NCBI RefSeq assembly: GCF_004361815.1
Contig: NZ_SNWA01000002.1
Span: forward strand, 2,666,001-2,730,000
Direction: 5' to 3'
Origin: Paraburkholderia sp. BL10I2N1
GTDB lineage: Bacteria; Pseudomonadota; Gammaproteobacteria; Burkholderiales; Burkholderiaceae
DNA length: 64,000 nucleotides
In this document: in pieces, positions 48,888 through 57,824 of the stretch
Layout: each line of letters starts with the position of its first letter
How positions within the stretch are numbered: position 1 is the stretch's first letter
Notes under the pieces: generated by a model
The model's database searches: none
What the model saw: only the letters and a program-made list of their open reading frames with translations
Told to the model about the DNA's origin: nothing
Program-made: the position numbers and the translations under genes

Positions 48888-49118
48888 ATGAAACTGCTGA
48901 AGGTTGTACTCGTTGCATGTTCGCTGTCCGCTGCCATCGCTCACGCACAGACCGCCGCTCCGACCGACGCCAATGTCAACATCAATGCGCAACAGGTCGC
49001 ACAGTCGAATGCGACGCCGTCCGAAGGTGGTGTCGCGCGGCATGCCCCGGCAACGGCGCAGAAGGGTAACGAGTGCGTGGGCCCGGTGAGCTTCTGCAAC
49101 ATCTTCTTCGGCAGCTAA
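48888..49118 (+). CDS. small secreted protein with C-terminal Cys pair
   Basis: A 76-residue product. The signal peptide is MKLLKVVLVACSLSAAIAHA (cleavage before QTAAP). A low-complexity middle follows (NVNINAQQVAQSN), then the end ECVGPVSFCNIFFGS, where two Cys could form a disulfide. A GGAG site precedes the ATG by 10 bases. Upstream, 'ccctatagttt' may be a -10 element. I recognise no family with a known function. Confidence 0.7.
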   Translation: MKLLKVVLVACSLSAAIAHAQTAAPTDANVNINAQQVAQSNATPSEGGVARHAPATAQKGNECVGPVSFCNIFFGS

Positions 49119-49306
49119 TCCGGCAACCCCGCAGGAAACCAGGCTGTTTCTGTATAGCGTTGGTGCGCACGACCAGGCTCACGCCGCGACGCCATTCACC
49201 GAACCTGAGCGCCGCGGCAAGGCCTGGCGATACCCCCGATGGATCCGAAGGACACACAAGACCTGCGAACCGCAAAGACGGCACGGGTGACACTGGAGAG
49301 ACTCAC

Positions 49307-50821
49307 ATGTTTGAAGACCGCATTCGTTGCGCCGCATTGCGCGGCAAGGTCATGTCCGCGGACGAAGCAGCGTTGCTGATTCAGGATGGCATGCGCGTCG
49401 GCGCGAGCGGCTTCACGCGAGCCGGCGATGCTAAAGCTGTTCCGCTGGCGCTTGCCGAACGCGCGCGAAAGAGCAGCACGCCGCTGCGCATTACGCTGAT
49501 GACGGGCGCATCGCTCGGTCACGACGTCGACCGCACGCTGACAGAAGCGGGTGTGCTTGCACGCCGTCTGCCTTTCCAGGTCGATACAACACTGCGGCAG
49601 GCGATCAATCGCGGCGACGTGATGTTCGTCGACCAGCATCTGTCCGAGACCGTCGAGATGTTGCGCGCGAACCAGCTCGGCAAGCTCGACCTTGCGATCA
49701 TCGAAGCAACCGCGATCACCGGGACGGGTGGCATCGTGCCAACCAGTTCAGTAGGCAACTCGGCGAGCTTTGCGATTCTGGCGGACAAGGTGATCGTCGA
49801 AATCAATCTGGCACAGCCGGTGGCGTTCGAAGGCCTGCACGATATCTGGATCCCGGGCCGCCGGCCGGACCGTGAGCCGCTGCCGATCGTGCGCCCACAA
49901 GACCGTGTCGGCACGACGTCGATCGAAATTCCGCCGGAGAAGATTGCCGCTATCGTCATCACCGGCAAGCCCGACAGCGCGTCGACGGTTCTGCCAGCCG
50001 ACGACGACATGGCCCGTATCGCGGGTCACTTGATCGAGTTCATCCAGCATGAGGTCGCGCACGGACGGATGCCTTCGCCATTGCCGCCCTTGCAGGCCGG
50101 TATCGGCACAATCGCAAACGCAGTGCTGGCTGGCTTCGTCCAGTCGCCGTTTGAAGCGCTCACGATGTATTCAGAGGTGCTGCAGGATTCGACCTTCGAT
50201 CTGATCGATGCAGGCAAAATGGTCTTCGCTTCGGGCGCTTCGATCACGCTTTCCGCCGCGCGGCAGAAGCAGGTATTCGGCAATCTCGATCGCTATCGCA
50301 ACAAGCTCGTGCTGCGTCCGCAGGAAGTCAGCAATCACCCGGAAGTCATTCGGCGCCTGGGTTTGATTGCGCTGAACACCGCGCTCGAGTTCGATATCTA
50401 CGGAAACGTGAATTCGACGCACATCGGCGGCACGCACATGATGAACGGCATCGGTGGGTCTGGCGATTTCGCGCGCAATGCTTCGTGTGCGATCTTTGCG
50501 ACGAAATCGGTGGCGAAAGACGGACGCATATCGAGCGTGGTGCCGATGGTGCCGCACGTCGATCACAACGAGCATGATGTCGACGTGGTCGTAACGGAGC
50601 AGGGACTTGCCGATCTGCGCGGCCTGGCCCCGCGTGAGCGGGCGGTGCAGATCATCGAGAAATGCGCGCATCCGCTGTATAGGGATCTGTTGCGCGACTA
50701 TTACCGCGATGCACTGAAGGCAGGTGGGCAGACGCCGCATCGGCTTCAACAGGCATTCGCCTTTCACATGCGCCTGAGCGAGACCGGTTCGATGTTGCCG
50801 CCAGCGAGCACGCAGGTCTGA
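49307..50821 (+). CDS. acetyl-CoA hydrolase/transferase family, succinyl-CoA:acetate CoA-transferase type
   Basis: A 504-residue class I CoA-transferase. It has ALRGKVMSADEAALLIQDGM at the start, the GTGGIVPTSSVGNSASFAILA segment, LPPLQAGIGTIANAVLAGF, and the catalytic-Glu area ALTMYSEVLQDSTFDLIDAG. The DFARNASCAIFATKSVAKDG and VVTEQGLADLRGLAPRERA blocks are as in Cat1/AarC proteins. The ATG 49307 follows a GGAGAG site; the longer open frame overlaps the preceding small gene. It transfers CoA between succinyl-CoA and acetate or similar acids. It ends in a stem-loop shared with the convergent gene. Confidence 0.88.
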   Translation: MFEDRIRCAALRGKVMSADEAALLIQDGMRVGASGFTRAGDAKAVPLALAERARKSSTPLRITLMTGASLGHDVDRTLTEAGVLARRLPFQVDTTLRQAINRGDVMFVDQHLSETVEMLRANQLGKLDLAIIEATAITGTGGIVPTSSVGNSASFAILADKVIVEINLAQPVAFEGLHDIWIPGRRPDREPLPIVRPQDRVGTTSIEIPPEKIAAIVITGKPDSASTVLPADDDMARIAGHLIEFIQHEVAHGRMPSPLPPLQAGIGTIANAVLAGFVQSPFEALTMYSEVLQDSTFDLIDAGKMVFASGASITLSAARQKQVFGNLDRYRNKLVLRPQEVSNHPEVIRRLGLIALNTALEFDIYGNVNSTHIGGTHMMNGIGGSGDFARNASCAIFATKSVAKDGRISSVVPMVPHVDHNEHDVDVVVTEQGLADLRGLAPRERAVQIIEKCAHPLYRDLLRDYYRDALKAGGQTPHRLQQAFAFHMRLSETGSMLPPASTQV

Positions 50822-50830
50822 AAGAAAAAT

Positions 50831-50862
50831 GTCAGGCGATTGTAATTTACAGATCGCCTGAC
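50831..50862. terminator. bidirectional terminator-like hairpin
   Basis: gtcaggcgat (50831-50840) pairs perfectly with atcgcctgac (50853-50862) around a 12-base loop. It lies between the convergent CoA-transferase and GlsB genes. There is no long T tract on either side. Confidence 0.55.
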
Positions 50863-50890
50863 GTCACAGCATCTACCGCTCCTGCTGCAC

Positions 50891-51142
50891 CTACGCTCGT
50901 TTGATGAGCCGGATGATGAATAGCAGAATGACGGCGCCGATCAACGCTGTAATGATCGAGCCAATCCAGCCGCCGCCAAGCGAAATACCGAGCAAACCGG
51001 CCAGCCAGCCGCCGATAAACGCGCCGACGATGCCGACGATGATGTCGACGATCAAGCCGAAGCCGCCGCCTTTCACCAGTACGCCTGCAAGCCAGCCTGC
51101 GATTGCGCCAATGATCAGCCATGCAATGATGCCGTGTTCCAT
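50891..51142 (-). CDS. GlsB/YeaQ/YmgE family small membrane protein
   Basis: An 83-residue, Gly-rich membrane protein with three hydrophobic helices: MEHGIIAWLIIGAIAGWLAG, VDIIVGIVGAFIGGWLAGLL and IGSIITALIGAVILLFIIRL. This is the transglycosylase-associated-protein (YeaQ/YmgE/GlsB) family, linked to envelope and acid stress in several bacteria. The biochemical function is unknown. It is a single gene with its own upstream region. Confidence 0.88.
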   Translation of the reverse strand: MEHGIIAWLIIGAIAGWLAGVLVKGGGFGLIVDIIVGIVGAFIGGWLAGLLGISLGGGWIGSIITALIGAVILLFIIRLIKRA

Positions 51143-51279
51143 AGTCAGGACTCCATGGTTGAGTGTGAATTAATCACAGTGCGTGAGCTTAGTCGATGAT
51201 GTGAGCGCAGTCCATCATTTGCCAGACAGAATTGACAATGTGTGAACCACCCCCCTGCCTGATCGCTTAAGCGTGAACT

Positions 51280-51987
51280 TCACTCCGGAGTAGGCTCAGC
51301 TTCCGTGGCAGTCCAGCTTACGCTCGATACACTCTTTTCCATGCTGATGCGGCTCGCCATCTGCTCCAGCTTCGGCTGGTCTTTCGGATGCAACTTCAGG
51401 GTAGCGGTTACGCGAATGCGGCCTTCCTGTTCCTCGACGTCTTCGCTTGTCAGGCTCTGAAAAGACAGCGGTGTCGAGTACATCGAGTTCGACAGCACCG
51501 TGCGGATGTGAATCTCGTCATCCTCGCGGCAGACGACGGTCAACACATATTCCCGCACGAGATCGGCGTTGGAAACAGGCGTCGCGTTGATCATGCGGCT
51601 GACTTCGCGCAATACGGTGTTGGTCAGCAACACGATGCCGGTACCAGCCAGCGCCGGGCCATAGTGTCCCGCGCCGCACAGCACGCCGACAGCAGCCGAG
51701 CACCACAGCGTCGCGGCGGTATTGATTCCCTGGATCGAACCCTTGTCGCGCATGATGACGCCGCCGCCGAGAAAGCCGACGCCCGAAACGACATAGGCCG
51801 CGATCTGGGTGACGCCCGCGGTGCCGTTGCCGGTAAGCACGCCGAGCGTGACGAACAGACACGCGCCGCTCGCGACGAGCGTGATGGTGCGCAGGCCGGC
51901 GTTGCGCTGCCGCATCTGCCGTTCAAGGCCGATCGCGACGCCACAGGCGAAGGCGGCGAGAAGCCGGAGGACGAATTCGACTGTCAT
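51280..51987 (-). CDS. MgtC/SapB family membrane protein
   Basis: A 235-residue protein. The N-terminal MgtC domain has four or five helices, with FACGVAIGLERQMRQRNAGL, TITLVASGACLFV, GVGFLGGGVIMRDKGSIQGI and TAATLWCSAAVGVLCGAGHY, the family's core motifs. A soluble ACT-like C-terminal domain follows. The start is ATG 51987; an upstream extension is unlike the family. MgtC proteins limit F-type ATPase or support Mg2+ homeostasis in pathogens. A stable hairpin sits 18 bases upstream of the start. Confidence 0.88.
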   Translation of the reverse strand: MTVEFVLRLLAAFACGVAIGLERQMRQRNAGLRTITLVASGACLFVTLGVLTGNGTAGVTQIAAYVVSGVGFLGGGVIMRDKGSIQGINTAATLWCSAAVGVLCGAGHYGPALAGTGIVLLTNTVLREVSRMINATPVSNADLVREYVLTVVCREDDEIHIRTVLSNSMYSTPLSFQSLTSEDVEEQEGRIRVTATLKLHPKDQPKLEQMASRISMEKSVSSVSWTATEAEPTPE

Positions 51988-52005
51988 CGGTTGGGTTATG
52001 GGTAG

Positions 52006-52040
52006 GCAAGATTGCCCGCGCAGCGAGCGGGCAATCTTGC
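52006..52040 (-). promoter_or_regulatory. hairpin in the mgtC 5' leader
   Basis: gcaagattgcccgc (52006-52019) and gcgggcaatcttgc (52027-52040) are perfect complements with a 7-base loop, a 14-bp stem. In the mgtC mRNA it ends 18 bases before the ATG and would affect ribosome access or act as an attenuator. No T tract follows. Confidence 0.6.
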
Positions 52041-52447
52041 AGGTTGAACGATATACATGACAGTTGCGCGAAAGCGTGCGGGCAACGTCAGGCGCGAGAA
52101 CGCACGCGAGCGACAGCTTGCGACGCAAACGCCACGATCCGCAATCAATTGCGGAGACAAACAACAGTGCACGGGGATTACTGCGGCGCGCACCCTCTGC
52201 CTGGGAGGCAAGACGGCGGCTGGAGAAAAGCTGGCGTGGAGGTCTTGCCGTCAGGCAGTCAGATAAATCGAAGATCGACTGGAACTACTGTCCACGGCGG
52301 TTTCCATTATTGAAGAATGGCCGGATTGTAGGCCGTACCGCAACGGCGGGTCAATCCATGCTTCGCAGTTGGATGGCGCGCGGGTTGTCGAAAGACAATA
52401 GTATTTCGATGCGGATCCGGCAAGACCCGCATCGATATCGTTATATA
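52041..52447. other. gap between GH31 gene and mgtC leader
   Basis: No gene is supported in these 407 bases; short open frames have atypical composition. The right half includes inverted sequences such as gatgcggatc...gacccgcatc (52409-52434) close to the end of the glycosidase gene, which could terminate it. The left half would be the mgtC leader. I recognised no known riboswitch. Confidence 0.4.
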
Positions 52448-54862
52448 TCAGGCGCTGAGATGATAGGTGAACTGGACCCAGCCACCCGTGCGCTTTTCGT
52501 CTGTCAGCCTGCCGTTCTTCGTTGTCACGGAGCGCGTTTCCGAAGCAGGGAGATGAATGTCGACCGGGCCGGCCGGCCGACGCATACGTCCGTGCCATTC
52601 GACCGACAACGCGAGCGTTCCGGCATCGCCTTGCGCGGTTACTTTCCATGAGCCGTAGTCGCCGTTGCGCCACGCTTCCGATTCGCCGTCGTCCTCGATG
52701 CATTCGCCTTCGGTAACGCCGGTGTCTTCACGCGGAATCACGATAAAGCCCCGTCGATCGGCTGGCCGCGCGAAGTGTTGTTCCGCGACATTGAGCGGCA
52801 CGATGCTGCCTTCGCGGATCAGCACGACAGGCTGGTCCCACGGCGCGGGAAGGGTGACAGTCGACCCGCCGGTAAAGGCTTCACCGCTCCAGTACGACAC
52901 CCAGCGCACGCCGGCCGGCATATACACCTGCCGATGCGTCTGTCCCGCATCGACGACGGGCGCCACCAGCAACGACGAACCCAGCATCATGTCGTCGCCG
53001 TCGACGTAGCAGTTCGGGTCGTGCGGAAACTCGCCGAACGTCGGACGCAGCACAGGCTCGTAGTGCTGCGTCGATTCCCACAGCAAATGATAGAGGTAAG
53101 GAATGAAGCGATAGCGCAGCTTGATCAGATCCGACACGGTGCGCGTCGCTTCAGGATGCATCCACGGCTCGTTGACGGTGCCGTCGTCGTTCCACGAATG
53201 GATGCTGAAGCGCGGCAGGAAAATCCCGAACTGAATCCAGCGCACGAACAGTTCCGCATCCGGTGCCGGACCGGAAAATCCACCGATGTCGTGCCCGATA
53301 TTCGACACGCCGGACAACGCGAGCCCAAGCCCCATCTTGAGGTTGTAGCGCAGCGTTTCCCACGACGTATGGTTGTCGCCCGACCACGTTTGCACGTAGC
53401 GGTGCATGCCCACGCCGCCCGAGCGCGAAACGAGAAACGGGCGGCTGTCAGGTGCATGCGCGCGCTGGGCGTCGCGTGATGCGCGGATCATCAGCATCGT
53501 TTGCAGGACCTTGGCTTCCCGCGCAGGAAAGGGTTTGCCGAAGCCGTGCGCGATGGCGTCAGGGCTCCAGATTTCGAACTCGTTGTTGTCGTTCCAGGTT
53601 GCGGCAATGCCATGCCGCAACAGCGCGTCTTTCACATGGGCCTGCCACCAGGCGATCGTGGCCGGGTTCGTGAAATCCAGATAGGCGCCAACCTCGTCCC
53701 AGAACTGTACCCATGCCGGGGCGCCGCTTTTCGAGCGAATCAGCAGGGCGTCACGCGCGGTCTTCTCGAACTCCGGGTGATCGCGCAGCAGGCAGGGCTT
53801 GATGTTCGCGCAGAGCTTGACGCCCTCGTCGAGGTAGCCTTGCACGAAGCCGTCGATGTCTGGAAATTTGTCGCGGTTCCAGTTGAACACGTAGCGCTTC
53901 GGACCAATCGACGTATAACCCGACGACAGGTGAAACGAATCGCACAGGATGTCGTGTTCGCGGCACCGTTCGATGAACTGGCCCATCTGCTGCTGGGCAT
54001 CTGGCGCGTCGGTGTAGCTCATCGTCGAGCCCGAATAGCCGAGCCCCCACTTCGGCATCAGCGCAGGGCGGCCCGTGAGCCAGGTGAAGCGTCGCACGCC
54101 AGCGAGCGGCGTGTCGGCCGAGGCGATGAAGTAGTAGTCCAGATCACCGTGTTCGGCGACGAAGTAGCGATAGTGGCCGTGATAGTTATCCAGCTCGCGG
54201 CCCATGTCGAAGGTGCAGTCGGCGAGCGTGTCATAGAAGAGACCGAAGCCCAGCGACGCGTCGCGTTGCCACGTCAGATAGAACGGGATGTGCTTGTAGA
54301 GCGGATCGGTCGATTTCGCGCTGTAGCCCATCGCGTCGATGTTGACCATCTGATAGCGCTGGTTCGCCCGATCGAGCGAACCCGCGCGCTCACCGAGACC
54401 CAGATACATTTCGCCGCGTTCGCGCTTGACGTAGTGATATACGCGATCGTCCCACCAGCCGAAGTTGCAGGCTTGCGTCGGACGGTCTTCCAGCACGCGT
54501 TGCCATGCATCGCCGCGACGCATTTCCCAGGCGCAGAATCCGCCTTGCAGCGATACCGTCAAGCGGATCTGAGCCGTTTCGATGCGAAGCTTGCCGGCCT
54601 CTTCGTGCAGTGCGAAAGAGGGCAGCGTGAAGCCGGACAGATCGAGCCGGTCGCGTCCTTCGACCGGCACGTCGTCTAGCCCCGGCGCAACGGCCCAGGT
54701 CCGCGGGCCGCGCGCCTCGCCGCCGGGCAGCACGCGCACGCGGACGATATCGTCTTCGAGCACGAAGATATCGATGACCGGCCCGGAAGGGCTCGTCAGA
54801 CGCAGATGGTTTCCGTCGGGCTGGGCGGTTTCGAACACCGGGGAATGCAATAAAGACTCCAT
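52448..54862 (-). CDS. GH31 alpha-glycosidase
   Basis: An 804-residue glycoside hydrolase family 31 enzyme. An N-terminal beta-sandwich is followed by the (beta/alpha)8 domain with RPALMPKWGLGYSGSTMSY. The nucleophile Asp425 lies in TWNDNNEFEIW and the acid/base Asp496 in TWSGDNHTSW. HDIGGFSGPAPDAELFVRW follows, then C-terminal beta domains. ATG 54862 has GGAAG upstream. There is no signal peptide, so it is cytoplasmic and acts on imported sugars (alpha-glucosides, xylosides or similar). The MFS gene 34 bp upstream is probably co-transcribed. Substrate is not determinable from sequence alone. Confidence 0.9.
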   Translation of the reverse strand: MESLLHSPVFETAQPDGNHLRLTSPSGPVIDIFVLEDDIVRVRVLPGGEARGPRTWAVAPGLDDVPVEGRDRLDLSGFTLPSFALHEEAGKLRIETAQIRLTVSLQGGFCAWEMRRGDAWQRVLEDRPTQACNFGWWDDRVYHYVKRERGEMYLGLGERAGSLDRANQRYQMVNIDAMGYSAKSTDPLYKHIPFYLTWQRDASLGFGLFYDTLADCTFDMGRELDNYHGHYRYFVAEHGDLDYYFIASADTPLAGVRRFTWLTGRPALMPKWGLGYSGSTMSYTDAPDAQQQMGQFIERCREHDILCDSFHLSSGYTSIGPKRYVFNWNRDKFPDIDGFVQGYLDEGVKLCANIKPCLLRDHPEFEKTARDALLIRSKSGAPAWVQFWDEVGAYLDFTNPATIAWWQAHVKDALLRHGIAATWNDNNEFEIWSPDAIAHGFGKPFPAREAKVLQTMLMIRASRDAQRAHAPDSRPFLVSRSGGVGMHRYVQTWSGDNHTSWETLRYNLKMGLGLALSGVSNIGHDIGGFSGPAPDAELFVRWIQFGIFLPRFSIHSWNDDGTVNEPWMHPEATRTVSDLIKLRYRFIPYLYHLLWESTQHYEPVLRPTFGEFPHDPNCYVDGDDMMLGSSLLVAPVVDAGQTHRQVYMPAGVRWVSYWSGEAFTGGSTVTLPAPWDQPVVLIREGSIVPLNVAEQHFARPADRRGFIVIPREDTGVTEGECIEDDGESEAWRNGDYGSWKVTAQGDAGTLALSVEWHGRMRRPAGPVDIHLPASETRSVTTKNGRLTDEKRTGGWVQFTYHLSA

Positions 54863-54896
54863 AAAACTTCCTTTCATGGCGACAGACACGCCCGCA

Positions 54897-56177
54897 TCAG
54901 GCGTGAGCGAGTGAGCGTTCCTGCTTCGACTGGCCGCGGATCAGCACGACCAGCAACGTAGCGCCGATCAGATCGAACGCGGCGAGACACGCGAAGAGCG
55001 GGCCATAGCCGACCGTATCGGCCAGCGCGCCCACCACCAGCGAAAAACTGAGGCCGCCAATCCACGCGGCCATGCCTGCAAAGCCGCTGGCAGTCGCGAC
55101 TTCATCGGAATCGAACACGTCGGCGCTCAGCGTATTGACGAGTGCGGAGATCATCTGATGCGCGAAGCCGCCCACCGAGAAGAGCGCGATCGCCATATAG
55201 GGCGATGCAACGAGCCCGATGCAGGCCGGCCCGATCATCAGCAGCGCACCGAGCACGACGCCCGCGACGCGCGACCAGATCAGCGGGACGCGGCAATACT
55301 TCATCAGGAACGGCGACAGGTAGCCGCCGAAGATGCCGCCGAGATCGGCAGCAAGGAAGGGCAGCCACGCGAAGAGTGCAATCTCCTTCAGATCCATGTG
55401 GCGCACAGTGACGAGATAGAGCGGGATCCAGAAGCTGAACGTCTGCCAGGCCGGCTCGGCGAAGAAGCGCGGCAGCGCGATCGCCCAGAAGCGGCGCGAG
55501 CCGAGCACGTCGCGCACAGGGCGCTGGCTGGCCGGCGGGGACGTCGTCTGTCCTGTTTCGATCAGCGTACGTTCGTGTTCGGTAATACGCGGATGTTCGG
55601 TGGGGGAGCGATAGAGTGCGTACCAGAGCGCGGCCCACACGAAACCGAGCGCGCCTGTCACCATGAATGCAGACTGCCATCCAAAGCGCAGTGACAGGAA
55701 GATCACGACCGGCGGAGCGAGCAGGGCGCCGAGCGAGGTGCCTGCATTGAAATAGCCGACGGCTACCGACTTTTCCTTGTCCGGGAACCATTCGGCGACG
55801 GCTTTCATGCCGGACGGAATGGCTGCCGCCTCGAACAGTCCAAGCAGCCCGCGCATGCCGGCCAGCGAGACCCAGCCGGTCGCGAGGCCATGCAGCACGC
55901 CGCTGGCGGACCACAAGACCGCGAATAGCGCGAAGCCGAGCCGCAAGCCGATCAGGTCGACGACGATCCCGCAAACCGGTTGCATGATCGTATAGCCGAT
56001 CTGGAAAGCCCCGACGACGTACGAATACTGCTGGGTCGAGAGATTCAGCACGTGCTTCAACTCGGGCGCGAGGACGCCGAGGGAATTGCGTGCGAGGTAG
56101 TTCATGATGGTGCCGAGGCAGACCAGCACGATGATCCACCAGCGTAAGCCCTTGATTGTTTTCAACTTTGTCTCCAT
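54897..56177 (-). CDS. MFS transporter, anion:cation symporter (hexuronate-type) family
   Basis: A 426-residue twelve-helix transporter. It begins RWWIIVLVCLGTIMNYLARN, a typical ExuT/GudP-like opening, and has RGLLGLFEAAAIPSGMKAVA and EWFPDKEKSVAVGYFNAGTS. Members of this family take up hexuronates, glucarate and other sugar acids with protons. It precedes the GH31 gene by 34 bp, suggesting uptake of an acidic or modified glycoside later hydrolysed by GH31. ATG 56177 is the natural start. Confidence 0.87.
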   Translation of the reverse strand: METKLKTIKGLRWWIIVLVCLGTIMNYLARNSLGVLAPELKHVLNLSTQQYSYVVGAFQIGYTIMQPVCGIVVDLIGLRLGFALFAVLWSASGVLHGLATGWVSLAGMRGLLGLFEAAAIPSGMKAVAEWFPDKEKSVAVGYFNAGTSLGALLAPPVVIFLSLRFGWQSAFMVTGALGFVWAALWYALYRSPTEHPRITEHERTLIETGQTTSPPASQRPVRDVLGSRRFWAIALPRFFAEPAWQTFSFWIPLYLVTVRHMDLKEIALFAWLPFLAADLGGIFGGYLSPFLMKYCRVPLIWSRVAGVVLGALLMIGPACIGLVASPYMAIALFSVGGFAHQMISALVNTLSADVFDSDEVATASGFAGMAAWIGGLSFSLVVGALADTVGYGPLFACLAAFDLIGATLLVVLIRGQSKQERSLAHA

Positions 56178-56544
56178 CCTGACTTCCGCCTGCGAGCCGG
56201 TGACCGGTCGCGAGCCTGAAGATGACCTGGCTGTCTCATCTGATAGGTCGTCACACGACTGGCAGCCTTGGATATAACTCTGTCACGTTGGGCTGCGCGG
56301 GTTCTAATGCCCACGTGAAGGGCCTTTGCCGTGCCGCGCATTGTGACCCGACTACGGAGTGACTTCAATTGTCTGATGACTGATGTCGCTCCGTTAGCAG
56401 AATCCTATGTTCGTAAACGAGCGCAGTCAAGCGCGTTGATGTTCGATCGAACATCGTGTGAGCGAATTTTCATTTCGATTCGCCTGCAGTGGGTCGCGAC
56501 ACCGCAAGCCGTTCACCTGGGCGGCGTCCGTCGGGCAAACCGTG
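56178..56544. promoter_or_regulatory. regulatory region upstream of the MFS-GH31 operon
   Basis: These 367 non-coding bases separate the MFS gene from the end of the AI-2E-family gene. They contain one perfect palindrome (separate entry) and no plausible gene. No local regulator gene is visible. Confidence 0.5.
56438..56455. promoter_or_regulatory. 18-bp perfect palindrome, operator candidate
   Basis: gatgttcgatcgaacatc reads identically on both strands. It lies 260 bp upstream of the MFS start and ~90 bp beyond the end of the convergent side gene. Symmetry and CG-centred sequence resemble LacI/GntR-type sites. Confidence 0.5.
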
Positions 56545-57609
56545 TCACTGGGTCGACGCACCGTGCTTGTCGCGCGTGAGCAGCGCCCAGCAGCTCATGA
56601 AGAGCGCAGCGATAAGCGGCCCGATCACGAAGCCATTGATGCCGAGCAGCGACATGCCGCCGAGCGTCGAGATCAGCACGACCCAGTCGGGCATCTTGGT
56701 GTCCTTGCCGACGAGAATCGGGCGCAGCACGTTGTCGACCATGCCGATCACGAGCGCGCAAAAAGCGAAGAGGGCAAGACCCTTGGCAAGCGCGCCCGTC
56801 ACGAGGAAGTAGATCGCGACGGGTCCCCAGATCAGCGCCGCGCCGATCGCGGGCAGCAGCGACAGGAACGCCATCAGCACGCCCCACAGCAGCGCGCCCT
56901 GAATCCCGATGACCCAGAATGCGATCCCGCCGAGGCTGCCCTGCACGAGCGCCACCGCGACATTACCCTTGACGGTTGCGCGCACGACCGTCGTGAACTT
57001 GCGCGTCAGGAGTAACTTGCGCTCCTCGTCGAGCGGAATCGCTTCGCGGATCAGGCGTGAGATTTCACGGCCATCGCGCACGAGGAAAAACAGCAGATAC
57101 AGCATCACACCGAAGCTGACGAGGAACTGCAGCGTGTTGTGTCCGATCGAGAGGGCCTGTGCGGCGACGAACTGGCTGATCTGCGCCGCGCCCGCGGTCA
57201 GCTTTTGCTGCAGGCCGCGGATATCGTTGAGCCCGACGCTCGCGAGCATGCTCTGCACCGAATCAGGCAGCGCATGCAGGATCTGGTCGAAGTAGCCGCC
57301 GAAATTCAGATTGCCCGATCTCAGTTGTCCGTAGACGAGCGCACCTTGCTGAACCAGGGTGCCGGCGACCAGCATCAGCGGCAGGATCACGATGACGACG
57401 CACAGCAGCAGCGTGACGAATGCCGCAAGATTGCGGCGCCGGCCGAACCGGATGAGCAGCCAGCGCTGCACGGGCTGGAAAATCAAGGCAAGAATGCTGC
57501 CCCAGAAAATCGTATTGAAGAACGGCGCCAGAATGAAACACAGCGCGATCGATACAATGAACAGGAGAAGATAAAAACTCGTCTGATGCAGCGGCTTGTT
57601 GCCATCCAT
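56545..57609 (-). CDS. AI-2E family transporter (PerM/TqsA-like)
   Basis: A 354-residue membrane protein of the UPF0118/AI-2E exporter family. Typical features are QTSFYLLLFIVSIALCFILA at the N-terminus, the central soluble segment, and the C-terminal helices with IPLDEERKLLLTRKFTTVVR, then GSLGGIAFWVIGIQGALLWG, LPAIGAALIWGP and LISTLGGMSLLGINGFVIGP. Substrates differ (autoinducer-2, Na+/H+ in some relatives), so function is open. Single gene on the minus strand. Confidence 0.88.
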   Translation of the reverse strand: MDGNKPLHQTSFYLLLFIVSIALCFILAPFFNTIFWGSILALIFQPVQRWLLIRFGRRRNLAAFVTLLLCVVIVILPLMLVAGTLVQQGALVYGQLRSGNLNFGGYFDQILHALPDSVQSMLASVGLNDIRGLQQKLTAGAAQISQFVAAQALSIGHNTLQFLVSFGVMLYLLFFLVRDGREISRLIREAIPLDEERKLLLTRKFTTVVRATVKGNVAVALVQGSLGGIAFWVIGIQGALLWGVLMAFLSLLPAIGAALIWGPVAIYFLVTGALAKGLALFAFCALVIGMVDNVLRPILVGKDTKMPDWVVLISTLGGMSLLGINGFVIGPLIAALFMSCWALLTRDKHGASTQ

Positions 57610-57778
57610 AATCGGTCGTCACCCTTCGATGCCTGTACAGGTCCGTTGTATCACGGCTGAGGGCAGGCGAGGCGGCTGTGTTGCAGGAAGTGCAAGGCGC
57701 ACAGACCATCGTCCGCCATTGCATTGTCGCTATGCGTGGCGGGTTTGCGCCTTCGTTTGCGTACTGGTGGTCATTGCG

Positions 57779-57806
57779 GACTCCGTAAGTGATTCATGAC
57801 GGAGTC
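57779..57806. repeat. hairpin downstream of the metallophosphoesterase gene
   Basis: gactccgt (57779-57786) and acggagtc (57799-57806) are perfect complements with a 12-base loop, 18 bases past the metallophosphoesterase stop on the minus strand. It may act as a terminator or mRNA stabiliser. Confidence 0.4.
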
Positions 57807-57824
57807 TCCCGCAAGGGGCCTGCC

